Source of the DNA: an uncultured Flavobacteriaceae bacterium
Lineage (GTDB): Bacteria > Bacteroidota > Bacteroidia > Flavobacteriales > Flavobacteriaceae
NCBI GenBank assembly: GCA_937136455.1
Contig: CAKZOO010000107.1
Location: 1 to 64,000 of the forward strand
Direction of reading: 5' to 3'
DNA: 64,000 nt
The notes under the pieces were generated by a model. The model was given only the letters and a program-made list of their open reading frames with translations. It did no database searches and was not told where the DNA came from. Positions within the stretch are counted from its first letter, which is position 1; each line of letters starts with the position of its first letter. A program made the translations under genes and the position numbers. This document shows, in pieces, positions 43,234-51,949 of this stretch.

Positions 43234-44379
43234 TTATGATAAGATAAAATCAATAAATTCTCTTACGGCTCCCTCACCACCTTTTTTATTGAGAACATGA
43301 ATGTTTTCAATACTTTTTATAGTATCTACTGAATTTGAAGGACACGCAGCTAAACCAACATTTTCTAAAAGCTCCTTGCAATTAATATCATCTCCAATAT
43401 AAGCAACATTATGAATTTGTACGTTTTCTTTTTTGCAAATTTCAATTACAGCATCTAACTTTTGATTGTGTTCTAATCCTTGGTATATGTAGTCTAATTT
43501 TAATTTAGTTGCCCTATTTTTAACAATTTCAGTATTCTCACTAGTTATTATTCCTGTTTTTATTCCACTTTTTCTTAAAAGTTCAAATCCTTTACCATCG
43601 TGAGTGTTGAATTTTTTCAACTCATTTCCATCTTCACTGTAGTACATACCAGCATCTGTGAGTGTTCCATCTACATCAGATATAAATATTTTAATTTCTT
43701 TATTTAATTTTTTATTTATTGATTTTCTCAATAATTTTTCAGCTATTATCCAATCTAACTCTTCATCGATTTCAATTGAAGTTGATTCATCCATTTCATA
43801 GATGCCAATATTTCCAGATAATCTATTATTTGATTTAATGATATTTTTAATTCTACTAATATAAAATGCGCCATTTTCCATAAGAAGACCTCTAAAATCT
43901 TGCCTTCTTGGTCTGTTTTCTATTTCATAATTAAGTGGAGAATTATTGTCATTCCAATAAAATCGTTTACTTCTAACACAGGTCAATAATGAGTCATATT
44001 TATTTTTAGAAAATAAATTATAAGCATTTATAAAATCATCACTCCTAACCAAAGGAGATGTCGCTTGAACAAGAAATAGAACATCTTCCTTTTTAAAATT
44101 ATAATTTTTTAAAAATTCAATCATTACTGATTCAGTGCTAGATTCATCTTGAGCATTTTCCTCAGAACGATTAAAAATCTTTACGTTTTTAAAATTTTGT
44201 TGATTTACTACTTCTTTAATTTTATTACAATCTGTTGCAACATGAATTTCTTCAAATATTTGAGACTCAACTAATGATTTTAAACTCCAGTATAAAAGTG
44301 GTTTGCCATTAAATATTTTTATGTTTTTAAATGGAATTGATTTACTTCCACATCTTACTGGTAAAAGAGCTATATTCAT
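43234..44379 (-). CDS. CMP-acylneuraminate synthetase fused to KdsC-like HAD phosphatase
   Basis: The 381-aa product joins two enzymes. Residues 1-225 are a cytidylyltransferase with LLPVRCGSKSIPFKN at the start and LVQATSPLVRSDDF. Residues ~228-381 are a HAD phosphatase with DVDGT (Asp235 and Asp237) and YIGDDINCKELLENVG near the end. NeuA-KdsC-like fusions are known in nonulosonate pathways that pass through a 9-phosphate. The natural order would be synthase, phosphatase, CMP transfer, and the synthase is encoded by the adjoining upstream gene. Confidence 0.88.
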   Translation of the reverse strand: MNIALLPVRCGSKSIPFKNIKIFNGKPLLYWSLKSLVESQIFEEIHVATDCNKIKEVVNQQNFKNVKIFNRSEENAQDESSTESVMIEFLKNYNFKKEDVLFLVQATSPLVRSDDFINAYNLFSKNKYDSLLTCVRSKRFYWNDNNSPLNYEIENRPRRQDFRGLLMENGAFYISRIKNIIKSNNRLSGNIGIYEMDESTSIEIDEELDWIIAEKLLRKSINKKLNKEIKIFISDVDGTLTDAGMYYSEDGNELKKFNTHDGKGFELLRKSGIKTGIITSENTEIVKNRATKLKLDYIYQGLEHNQKLDAVIEICKKENVQIHNVAYIGDDINCKELLENVGLAACPSNSVDTIKSIENIHVLNKKGGEGAVREFIDFILS

Positions 44380-45261
44380 TTATTTTCTATTTTTTAATTT
44401 GCTTCTTTGAACTTGCTCTATATCTAGTATTTCAGTTTTCTTATAATTAAGAGCTAAAAATGTTGAATTAAGATCTCTAACCAATTTTTGTAGACCTCCT
44501 GGTTCAAGAGAAGCAGCATGATCCGTTCCTTTCCAAGTTCTATCTTTTGTAAAGTGTCTTTCAATCCATCTAGCTCCAAGTGTATATGCTGCAACATCAA
44601 GTGCAATTCCTAGATGGTGTCCTGAAAACCCTATTTCATTAACTCGATCAGATAAATTATCATATAGCCATTTTATTTCAAGTAAAGCAACATCTTCTGC
44701 TGGCACTGGATATCCTGAGGTGCATGAGTAAATTAACAACCTGTTTTTAGCCTGATCTGTTTCTTCAAAAAATTTTATTATTTCTTCAATTTCTTCTTTA
44801 TCAGTCATTCCAATTGATAGTTGAATATTACCATCATATTCATCTCTAAGGACTTTAAGCATTTTAAAATTATTATTACATGCAGATGGTACTTTTAAGA
44901 ATTTAGGATTAATAGAAATCATTTCTCTAGCTGATGTCACATCCCAAACAGATGTAGAATATATCATATCTATTGAGTCACAATATTCTTTTAATTCTTT
45001 ATGCTCAGAAACAGTAAACTCTAAAAATTCTCTATGTTCACCATATGTTTTTCCATATGAGTTGTCTTGTACAGGATGTGGAGCATTGTACTGTTCCTCG
45101 GTTAATAGTTCTTTATTATTTCTTTTTTGAAATTTTACATATTTAGCCCCTGACAGTTTAGCTAAATCAATCAGTTCTTTAGCGATAGATAATTGCCCCA
45201 TATGATTACAACCGATTTCAGCAATTATATTTGGTTGTTTGTAATTAAACTTAAATGACAT
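44380..45261 (-). CDS. NeuB-family nonulosonate synthase without SAF domain
   Basis: The 293-aa product condenses PEP with a six-carbon sugar. It has IIAEIGCNHMG at the N-terminus, KYVKFQKRNN, KVPSACNN and the catalytic/metal region GFSGHHLGIALDVAAYTLGA followed by RHFTKD and GTDHAASLEP. Classical NeuB is ~340 residues with a C-terminal SAF (antifreeze-like) domain that helps bind substrate; here the chain ends right after the barrel. No NeuC epimerase is present, so ManNAc supply is not evident. A KDN-type (mannose-6-phosphate using) synthase is plausible. Confidence 0.85.
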   Translation of the reverse strand: MSFKFNYKQPNIIAEIGCNHMGQLSIAKELIDLAKLSGAKYVKFQKRNNKELLTEEQYNAPHPVQDNSYGKTYGEHREFLEFTVSEHKELKEYCDSIDMIYSTSVWDVTSAREMISINPKFLKVPSACNNNFKMLKVLRDEYDGNIQLSIGMTDKEEIEEIIKFFEETDQAKNRLLIYSCTSGYPVPAEDVALLEIKWLYDNLSDRVNEIGFSGHHLGIALDVAAYTLGARWIERHFTKDRTWKGTDHAASLEPGGLQKLVRDLNSTFLALNYKKTEILDIEQVQRSKLKNRK

Positions 45262-45263
45262 AA

Positions 45264-46088
45264 TTATTGATTTATATAGTTTATTGTTTCTTTTATTTGT
45301 TTAAGGTTTTTTAGTAAGTTCTCTAAATAATTTATATTTAGCATGTTAGCGCCATCACTTTTAGCATTTGTAGGATCGAAATGAGTTTCAATAAAAATAC
45401 CATCAACACCAGCAGCAATACCTGCTCTGGCTATAGTTTCGATCATATCAGGCCTGCCACCTGTGACTCCTGATAATTGATTTGGTTGTTGAAGAGAATG
45501 TGTAACATCAAGTACAACTGGTGCAAATTGTTTCATTGTTGGAATACCTCTAAAGTCAACAATCATATCTTGATAGCCAAACATGGTTCCTCTGTCGGTT
45601 AACATCACTTGATTATTTCCAGTTTCTTGTACTTTTTTAACAGCGTGTTGCATGCTTTCAGGAGACATAAATTGACCCTTTTTTAAATTAATAACCTTTC
45701 CAGTTTTAGCAGCTGCAACCACTAAATCTGTTTGTCTAACCAAAAAGGCTGGAATTTGAAGCACATCCACATAGGCTGCTGCCATTTCAGCGTCAAATAC
45801 TTCATGAATATCAGTTACTGTTGGAACCTTGAATGTTTGAGATACTTTTTCTAAAATTTTTAAGGCTTTTTCATCTCCAATTCCTGTAAAAGAATCTAAT
45901 CTAGATCGATTAGCCTTTTTAAAACTTCCCTTAAAAACATATGGGATGCCCAATTTATCTGTTATACTGACAACTTTTTCAGCAATTTTAAGTGCCATTT
46001 CTTCACCTTCAATAGCACAAGGTCCTGCTAATAAAAAGAATTGATTACTATCAGCGTATTTAATTTGTGGAATCTTATTTAATTTCAT
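45264..46088 (-). CDS. kdsA: 3-deoxy-8-phosphooctulonate synthase
   Basis: The 274-aa enzyme condenses arabinose-5-phosphate with PEP to Kdo-8-phosphate. Signatures are FLLAGPCAIEGEEMALKIAE, YVFKGSFKKANRSRLDSFTG, MLTDRGTMFGYQDMIVDFRG and VTHSLQQPN. It overlaps kdsB by 14 nt. The three Kdo genes kdsD, kdsB and kdsA run in order here; a dedicated KdsC is absent but the fused HAD phosphatase next door may do that job too. Confidence 0.96.
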   Translation of the reverse strand: MKLNKIPQIKYADSNQFFLLAGPCAIEGEEMALKIAEKVVSITDKLGIPYVFKGSFKKANRSRLDSFTGIGDEKALKILEKVSQTFKVPTVTDIHEVFDAEMAAAYVDVLQIPAFLVRQTDLVVAAAKTGKVINLKKGQFMSPESMQHAVKKVQETGNNQVMLTDRGTMFGYQDMIVDFRGIPTMKQFAPVVLDVTHSLQQPNQLSGVTGGRPDMIETIARAGIAAGVDGIFIETHFDPTNAKSDGANMLNINYLENLLKNLKQIKETINYINQ

Positions 46089-46836
46089 TTTGGAATATTA
46101 TTTTTTTAACTTTATTAAAATCATCTATGGTATCTATGCCTAATGAATTATTTTTGGAATGGACTAGTTTAATATTAATTCCATTATCTAGAAATCTTAG
46201 CTGTTCTAATTTTTCAATGCTTTCAAGTTTTGATTTTTTAAAATTGGAGTATTCAATCAAAGTTTTTTTTTTAAATCCATATACCCCTATATGTTTATAA
46301 AAATGTTTCTCATTAAAATAATCTTTTTCGGTTTGATTTAAATAATTATTATCTCTTTCGAATGGTATTATATTCCTGGAGAAATATAAAGCTTGATTGA
46401 ATTTATTGATTACAACTTTTACATTATTATTGTTTTTTAATTCATCAAATGAAGTTATTTTTTCAATTGCAGAAACAACATTTGAATTATTGTTTTCCAG
46501 TTCATTAAAAATTTGAATAATTAAATCTGGGTTTATAAGTGGCTCATCACCTTGAACATTAATTACATTTTCACATTCTATATTCTGTATAGCTTCAGCA
46601 ATTCTATCTGTTCCTGATTCATGCTGTTTAGATGTTAAAATAATATTTTTGGTAAACTTAGAACAATGATTATATATTTTATTGCTATCAGTTGCAATAT
46701 ATATATCCGAGTTATTTACTTGTTTACATTTATCAAATACTCTTTCTAAAATAGATTTATGATTAATTTCTAATAAAACTTTTTCAGGTAATCTAGATGA
46801 ATTTAGTCTTGCAGGTATGATAATTACATTTTTCAT
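46075..46836 (-). CDS. kdsB: 3-deoxy-manno-octulosonate cytidylyltransferase
   Basis: The 253-aa enzyme activates Kdo as CMP-Kdo. It shows IIPARLNSSRLPEKVLLEIN at the start, TSKQHESGTDRIAEA, VINVQGDEPLI and HIGVYGFKKKTLIEY, all matching KdsB. It starts one base into the kdsD stop and overlaps kdsA at its 3' end. It is more A/T-rich than typical housekeeping genes of the window, like the genes around it. Confidence 0.95.
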   Translation of the reverse strand: MKNVIIIPARLNSSRLPEKVLLEINHKSILERVFDKCKQVNNSDIYIATDSNKIYNHCSKFTKNIILTSKQHESGTDRIAEAIQNIECENVINVQGDEPLINPDLIIQIFNELENNNSNVVSAIEKITSFDELKNNNNVKVVINKFNQALYFSRNIIPFERDNNYLNQTEKDYFNEKHFYKHIGVYGFKKKTLIEYSNFKKSKLESIEKLEQLRFLDNGINIKLVHSKNNSLGIDTIDDFNKVKKIIFQNEIK

Positions 46837-47780
46837 TACAAATCGAAAGTTTGTATAACTCCTAAAATGTGATTTTTTGCATCAGTAACAAGTAATGTGT
46901 TTACTTTATAATCATTAAACAAATTACCTGCTTGATTTAATTTTTCATTTGGGGAGATGGTTTTTGGTTTAGAATTCATGATATCAAATCCAATTAAATT
47001 AAAAAACATCTTTTGATTGTTCTCCATAGCTCTTCTTATATCACCATCTGTAATTATGCCTACAACTACACTTTTTTCAACTACAATAGCAATTCCAAAC
47101 TTGCCTTTACTAATAATGTTAGTTATTTCAATAATAGATTCGTTGCCGTTAATTAGAGGTAAGTTTTCATTGTGCATTACATCTGAAACTTTATAAAGAA
47201 GTTTTTTTCCCAAACTACCCCCTGGATGATATTTAGCAAAATTCTCTTCTTTAAACTTTCTAGCTTTCATTAAAGTTACTGCAATAGCATCTCCTATTAC
47301 CATAGTAGCAGTTGTAGATGAAGTAGGGGCAAGTTGTAATGGACAAGCTTCTTTTTCTACAAAAATATTTATGTGAAAATTTGTGTTTATTGCAAGAGTT
47401 GATGTGGGGTTTCTTGTTAAAGAAATTGTTATATTCTTTTGATGTCTTAAGAATGGAATTAATTTTAAGATTTCATCAGTTTCACCAGAATTAGAAATTA
47501 AAATAACAATATCTTTTTTTTCAATCATTCCAAGATCGCCATGATAGGCTTCGCCGGGATGCAAAAAAAAACTTGGTGTTCCTGTGCTCGCAAGAGTTGC
47601 AGCAATTTTTTTTCCAACAATTCCAGATTTGCCCATTCCTGAGATGATTACCTTTCCTTTACAATTTAATATATATTCAATTGATTTTTCGAAATTTTCA
47701 TCTAATAATTTAGAAAGATTTAAAATTTGCTTAGATTCAATGTTAATGACTTTTTTAGCTACTTCAATGTGATTATCCAT
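46836..47780 (-). CDS. kdsD: Arabinose-5-phosphate isomerase
   Basis: The 314-aa enzyme turns ribulose-5-phosphate into arabinose-5-phosphate, the first step to Kdo. The N-terminal SIS domain has VIISGMGKSGIVGKKIAATL, STGTPSFFLHPGEAYHGDLG and LISNSGETDEIL; two CBS domains follow (residues ~200-314). Its overlap with kdsB and its place in the operon suit a capsule-linked KpsF-type copy, and it could also serve LPS. Confidence 0.95.
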   Translation of the reverse strand: MDNHIEVAKKVINIESKQILNLSKLLDENFEKSIEYILNCKGKVIISGMGKSGIVGKKIAATLASTGTPSFFLHPGEAYHGDLGMIEKKDIVILISNSGETDEILKLIPFLRHQKNITISLTRNPTSTLAINTNFHINIFVEKEACPLQLAPTSSTTATMVIGDAIAVTLMKARKFKEENFAKYHPGGSLGKKLLYKVSDVMHNENLPLINGNESIIEITNIISKGKFGIAIVVEKSVVVGIITDGDIRRAMENNQKMFFNLIGFDIMNSKPKTISPNEKLNQAGNLFNDYKVNTLLVTDAKNHILGVIQTFDL

Positions 47781-47783
47781 ATT

Positions 47784-48539
47784 TCATATTTTATATCTGT
47801 ACGCAAGAATAAATAATGCCTTAAAATCCATGAGTCCTATTACCGTATGAATTCGATTAAACAAAAACCCTTGAATTCCAATGTTAAGACTTGATGTGTC
47901 GTAATCTATTAATAGTTGAGCTTTATCAAACTCATCATATTTCATTTCAACTCCTCCAAAAAAGCCTTTAAAATCTTTTGCTGGAAGTTTAATTAAATCT
48001 GATGCATAACCAAAACTGATATCAAAAGTAATATCTTTATAGTTTAAAATTTTACTTCCTACTATATAGGTTGCAGTAAAATTTGAACAGGATTTGCAAG
48101 TTGTTTCAGTTAGAGCAGAGATATCCTGTAGACCTACTACAATTGTTGGTCTGTTTTTCTTTTCTTCAAGCAGTTTAAAACGAGCTGTAAACATACGGTC
48201 TGGAAAATATTGCGTAGACACACTAACTTCATTGTTTAATTCATGAGAGTATCTAAACATAATTTCCATAAAAGGAAGAGGAGTAACTGTTATAAATGTA
48301 TTTAACCCTGGACTTCCTGTTCTTAAACCCTGAAATTCTCCATATGTTCTTTTAAAAAACTTCGCCGGAACATACCCCATCCCAATCGCCAAAGTACCAC
48401 TCTCATACATCCTCGCGGTTGGAGCTTTAATTAGACCTCTTGTTCCTGTTAGCGACTGAGAATTAACACTGAAGCTAAAGAGTAGGAGTAGAGTAACTAA
48501 ACCTCTAAAAACCCCTTTATGTATACCTTTATTTTTCAT
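47784..48539 (-). CDS. YjbH-like exported polysaccharide locus protein
   Basis: The 251-aa product has a signal peptide (about residues 1-27, ending VNSQS) and a beta-rich body starting LTGTRGLIKAPTARMYESGT and LAIGMGYVPAKFF, the opening of YjbH/outer-membrane exopolysaccharide proteins. Later strands (MEIMFRYSHELNN, FGYASDLIK) look like barrel strands. It is shorter than E. coli YjbH. A role in polymer export at the outer membrane is likely but not proven. Confidence 0.7.
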   Translation of the reverse strand: MKNKGIHKGVFRGLVTLLLLFSFSVNSQSLTGTRGLIKAPTARMYESGTLAIGMGYVPAKFFKRTYGEFQGLRTGSPGLNTFITVTPLPFMEIMFRYSHELNNEVSVSTQYFPDRMFTARFKLLEEKKNRPTIVVGLQDISALTETTCKSCSNFTATYIVGSKILNYKDITFDISFGYASDLIKLPAKDFKGFFGGVEMKYDEFDKAQLLIDYDTSSLNIGIQGFLFNRIHTVIGLMDFKALFILAYRYKI

Positions 48540-48568
48540 TTATTTCCTTGACTAGGTCCGGTAATCCT

Positions 48569-49003
48569 TTAATCTTCTTTATTCTGTAACAACCAACTAC
48601 TCGATTGTATTTTATCTCCAAGCCTGTCAATCAGCTTAATTCCTAAGTTTTCACATACAGGACGTTCCGGAATGGTATCGTTGTTTTGATCCCCTCCATT
48701 GGCAAATCCCAATTCATACTCCTTTGAAAACTCCCTATGATTCATTTCAATGGTTTTACATACCGTACGATCTTCATCTATGGAGATAAACGCCTTATCG
48801 ACGGCGTTGATGTTTTCAATAATCAGTAAACGCTCTTCCTCAGTTTGAAATGCTTTAGAGCCTTTTAATTCTCGTTGAATTTCATTATTCACAATCACAA
48901 ACAATTCATCTGCAATCGCCTTGGCATTGTTGATATATTCCAAATGTCCTTTGTGAATGGGATTGAAGTATCCCGATACGATGACAGCTCTTTTTTTACT
49001 CAT
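48569..49003 (-). CDS. TagD-like cytidylyl/adenylyltransferase
   Basis: The 144-aa nucleotidyltransferase carries VIVSGYFNPIHKGHLEYI, with HKGH as the HxGH catalytic motif, and a C-terminal QSSSWLL in place of the RTxGISTT-type motif. It may activate glycerol-phosphate, an alditol-phosphate or another small phosphate for use in the polymer. The substrate is not clear. Its start overlaps the membrane regulator gene by 8 nt. Confidence 0.82.
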   Translation of the reverse strand: MSKKRAVIVSGYFNPIHKGHLEYINNAKAIADELFVIVNNEIQRELKGSKAFQTEEERLLIIENINAVDKAFISIDEDRTVCKTIEMNHREFSKEYELGFANGGDQNNDTIPERPVCENLGIKLIDRLGDKIQSSSWLLQNKED

Positions 49004-50333
49004 CTTCTAAGTTTAAGCATTTAATGGAATAACCGTTTTTTAAATAAAATGCGGTATGTCTCATATCGTCTTTGTATCGCTCTCTAGTAAAGAGTACCTC
49101 GTGAAAGGTCTTTTTAAGTTTGCGTTCTATTTTTGAAACGAGATTGTTTTTTCTTTTAATATTCGCATCATAGGTCGTACTCGGATCATGAATAATTTCC
49201 ATGGCCTCATTATTGAGTACAATTTTTTTCTGAGCGAGTATTTTTAAAAACTTCACTTCTTCATCTGACAATGGAATTTTCTTCAGTCCATTGGACAGGG
49301 TTTCCTGCGTTAGTTTAAAGTTTCTGCGATTGGCAAGAATGTAAATTAATAAAACAAACAGCATGAGGATGCTCGAGATCCCAACTCCCATGACACCTCC
49401 TTTAAACAAGCGCTCATCTCTGATGAAGTAATCGATTTGATCACTGGTTTGAAAATCGATGCGCCCCATTGTAATCGCACCTTGAGTATCCAAGGTTGTA
49501 TACAGCCACTGATTGGGCCCCACGGAAATCGAATTGGCCGCAATTGGAACGAGTTGTTTGATTGGAGTGGTGGTGAGTGTATTTTGATTCAAATCAATGG
49601 AGTAGGAGGTTGCAGAAGCACCATCAAAGAGCTCAACGCTTTGCTCTGTACTCACAAATTGAAGCGGAATATTTTGAGTTTGACTCATAAATAGCGGATT
49701 AATGATGCCGCGTTTGCGCCATTGAAGTGTATTTAAATCCAAGGAGTAGGCGTTTTTTAGGATACTCTCGTTGAAATCATTGTCAATTTTATGAGCGTGA
49801 TAAACCCAGAGTTCCTGATCTTGTTGTGAGTAAAAGGCATTTTTAATCCCCTCTGGAATGGTTCCCGAGGTTGTTACGAGTTCCCAATTGTTGGTGTCGT
49901 GGTTAAAGACTCTCAAGCTATTTCGGTGATTAAAAACAATGTTTCCACCCAGTGAATACAAGTTCCCCTCAAAAGTAAAATACAAGGGAGCATAATCATT
50001 GGCTTGACGCAGTCCCCGATCAATTCGTTTTAACTGATCGTCTTTAAATTGATATACAAATCCATCTGTAGGAGCAATGAGATAAGGGGTGTCATTTACA
50101 TAATTGATGACCATCTCGCGAAGTGGAATCGGAGTGCTCACCTTAGTTGAATCGCTGTAAATTTTAAATTCAGATAGGTTTAATTCAGATCCGTTATAGT
50201 AGCCCTCGGGGGTCAGTACGTGATACGTACCTCCACTCCCATGTACCAAGACGTGATCAGTTTCACTGTTCAGATTGACTTGTGCAATTGTAGGATTGAA
50301 AAAAAGACTAAATAAGAAAAGGAACAAGGTCAT
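48996..50333 (-). CDS. Membrane-spanning regulator-like protein with periplasmic beta-propeller-like domain
   Basis: The 445-aa product has a signal peptide (about 1-17), a periplasmic region of ~280 residues with repeated Trp/Tyr-rich strands like kelch or propeller blades (FTFEGNLYSLGGNIV, DQELWVYHAHK, NTLQWRKRG), one membrane helix (about 303-322) and a cytoplasmic tail of ~115 residues. The tail (LSDEEVKFLKILAQKKIV, then basic RKNNLVSKIERKLKK) looks like a winged helix, possibly DNA binding. It could sense the polymer and regulate, but no family is firmly recognised. Confidence 0.6.
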   Translation of the reverse strand: MTLFLFLFSLFFNPTIAQVNLNSETDHVLVHGSGGTYHVLTPEGYYNGSELNLSEFKIYSDSTKVSTPIPLREMVINYVNDTPYLIAPTDGFVYQFKDDQLKRIDRGLRQANDYAPLYFTFEGNLYSLGGNIVFNHRNSLRVFNHDTNNWELVTTSGTIPEGIKNAFYSQQDQELWVYHAHKIDNDFNESILKNAYSLDLNTLQWRKRGIINPLFMSQTQNIPLQFVSTEQSVELFDGASATSYSIDLNQNTLTTTPIKQLVPIAANSISVGPNQWLYTTLDTQGAITMGRIDFQTSDQIDYFIRDERLFKGGVMGVGISSILMLFVLLIYILANRRNFKLTQETLSNGLKKIPLSDEEVKFLKILAQKKIVLNNEAMEIIHDPSTTYDANIKRKNNLVSKIERKLKKTFHEVLFTRERYKDDMRHTAFYLKNGYSIKCLNLEDE

Positions 50334-51361
50334 TATTTAAATCGAACGTAATATATGATCACGATGTACAAACTACTCATCAGGGTTGCTCCAATGAGTC
50401 CCAGAGTGCTGTAAAGGATCAGATTAAGTGCTAAAAGCAAGGCTGACAATACAATAATTTGAATACTGCTAAAAAAATGCGTGTATCCTTTATCAATCAA
50501 TCGATGGTGCAGGTGAGAGCGGTCTGGCGAAAAAGGCGATTTTCCTTTTGATGCTCTGAGAATAAACACACGCAAGGTATCCGCTAAAGGATAGATGAAA
50601 ATCAAAACGGCCAACAGACTTCTGTTGATGATGGTATCGGTGAATTGAATATTATTGCCGTCCATGAGCCAAAAAACAAAGAAGCTAAAGAGTGTTCCCA
50701 TCGTGAGGGATCCAGCATCTCCTAAAAAGACTTTACCAAAAGGCTTGAGGTTGTGGTATAAAAATCCTGCGATAATTCCCATCAGTGGTACTGCAAGTGA
50801 AAACAGTTCCGTTGAGCGTACCCAAAACAACAAACTAAAGACACTGAGTATGTACAAGCCCGTCATGCTCAAAAGTCCATCGATCCCATCGATAAGGTTG
50901 ACGGCATTGGTAATCACCAGGTACACAAAAATAGAGGTGAGCATGGAACCCCAATAGGGGAGTTCATAAACCCCAAAGACCCCATGGAAATTGTTGATTA
51001 AGTATCCCGACTGCGTGAGTAAAAATCCAATAAAGATTTGAACGATGAATTTGTGTTTGTAGGAAATGTCATAGAGATCATCCCAAAACCCTAAAAAGAG
51101 GGATAAACTCAGAGCTAGCCAGATAAACATATTGTACTCCAGCTGATAAATTAACGAATAAATCAGTAAGATGACGATCAAGGATATAAAGATGGAAACT
51201 CCACCCGAACGGGTCGCAACAACCGAGTGCGAGGAACGCTGGTTGATTTGATCGACCATATTGTTCTTTAAGTAAACTTTATGAACGATCTTATTGAAGT
51301 AAACCGAAGCGAGAATACTTACAAAAAATACAATAAGTTGTGATTGTACTAAGCTAATCAT
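50333..51361 (-). CDS. WecA/MraY-family sugar-1-phosphate transferase
   Basis: The 342-aa polytopic protein has about 10-11 helices and family motifs NNMVDQINQRSSHSVVATRS near residue 35, GFWDDLYDISYKHKF, NAVNLIDGIDGL (the Mg-binding Asp pair region), VFLGDAGSLTMG and SPFSPDRSHLHHRL. Such enzymes load GlcNAc- or related sugar-1-phosphate on undecaprenyl phosphate. It overlaps the regulator gene by one base. A second initiating-type enzyme is encoded at 33303-33968. Confidence 0.93.
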   Translation of the reverse strand: MISLVQSQLIVFFVSILASVYFNKIVHKVYLKNNMVDQINQRSSHSVVATRSGGVSIFISLIVILLIYSLIYQLEYNMFIWLALSLSLFLGFWDDLYDISYKHKFIVQIFIGFLLTQSGYLINNFHGVFGVYELPYWGSMLTSIFVYLVITNAVNLIDGIDGLLSMTGLYILSVFSLLFWVRSTELFSLAVPLMGIIAGFLYHNLKPFGKVFLGDAGSLTMGTLFSFFVFWLMDGNNIQFTDTIINRSLLAVLIFIYPLADTLRVFILRASKGKSPFSPDRSHLHHRLIDKGYTHFFSSIQIIVLSALLLALNLILYSTLGLIGATLMSSLYIVIIYYVRFK

Positions 51362-51437
51362 AAATGGAGTTGGTTTTTTTCACGGCTTCGCCTCTTGGTA
51401 ATACCAATAAAAAAGCAAAACGATGGAAAACAGTTAA

Positions 51438-51914
51438 TTAAGCGACCTCTACTTTATTCGAAGCGAGGTTAATGCACATTTTTAAACCGATCGACTTTAG
51501 GGTTACCCAAACAAAATCACCTCGGTGTTCTACTACTTCTGCTTTGCTACCAGCAAAGATTCCTGACTCAATCGCAATAAGCTCACCGTGTTGGTAAGCA
51601 TCTGAATGAGTGCTCTTAGGACAGAGGTAGTTTTTCATGGCATTGATCTCCTGTTCTGAAATTAAAGCAGGCTTTCCAAGAGAACGAACAATGGACTTGG
51701 TAAATGGATTTTGATTCACCATTTCAAAGTTTAATTCCTCCATCTTAAAGAACGCCAAACCAGAAATGAGCACTTTTTGTTTGCAAACTAATTTCTTGGC
51801 TTTTTTTTCAACTGTTTTTTTGAAGGGTACAAAACTATCCAATCCTTGCTGCTCAAAAAAAGCCTTTGCTTTTAATTCGCTTTTGGGTTTTGTGTAAATA
51901 GCGTACCAGTTCAT
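51438..51914 (-). CDS. UpxY-type NusG-like antiterminator
   Basis: The 158-aa product begins MNWYAIYTKPKSELKAKAFF, the NusG N-terminal domain, and ends with a KOW-like domain (AIESGIFAGSKAEVVEHRGD). NusG paralogues of the UpxY/LoaP kind travel with RNA polymerase and let it read long polysaccharide operons. It is the first gene of the ~25-kb minus-strand locus, as in Bacteroides capsule loci. A promoter ending 4 nt before its ATG suggests a leaderless message. Confidence 0.92.
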   Translation of the reverse strand: MNWYAIYTKPKSELKAKAFFEQQGLDSFVPFKKTVEKKAKKLVCKQKVLISGLAFFKMEELNFEMVNQNPFTKSIVRSLGKPALISEQEINAMKNYLCPKSTHSDAYQHGELIAIESGIFAGSKAEVVEHRGDFVWVTLKSIGLKMCINLASNKVEVA

Positions 51915-51918
51915 ACAT

Positions 51919-51949
51919 CAAATGTAAGAAGACATTGACAAATATCAAA
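51919..51949 (-). promoter_or_regulatory. Promoter of the polysaccharide operon
   Basis: On the minus strand: TTTG (51946-51949), 19 bp, then TACATTTG (51919-51926), a consensus -7 box, 4 nt (ATGT) before the upxY ATG at 51914. Transcription should begin at or next to the start codon. Confidence 0.7.
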
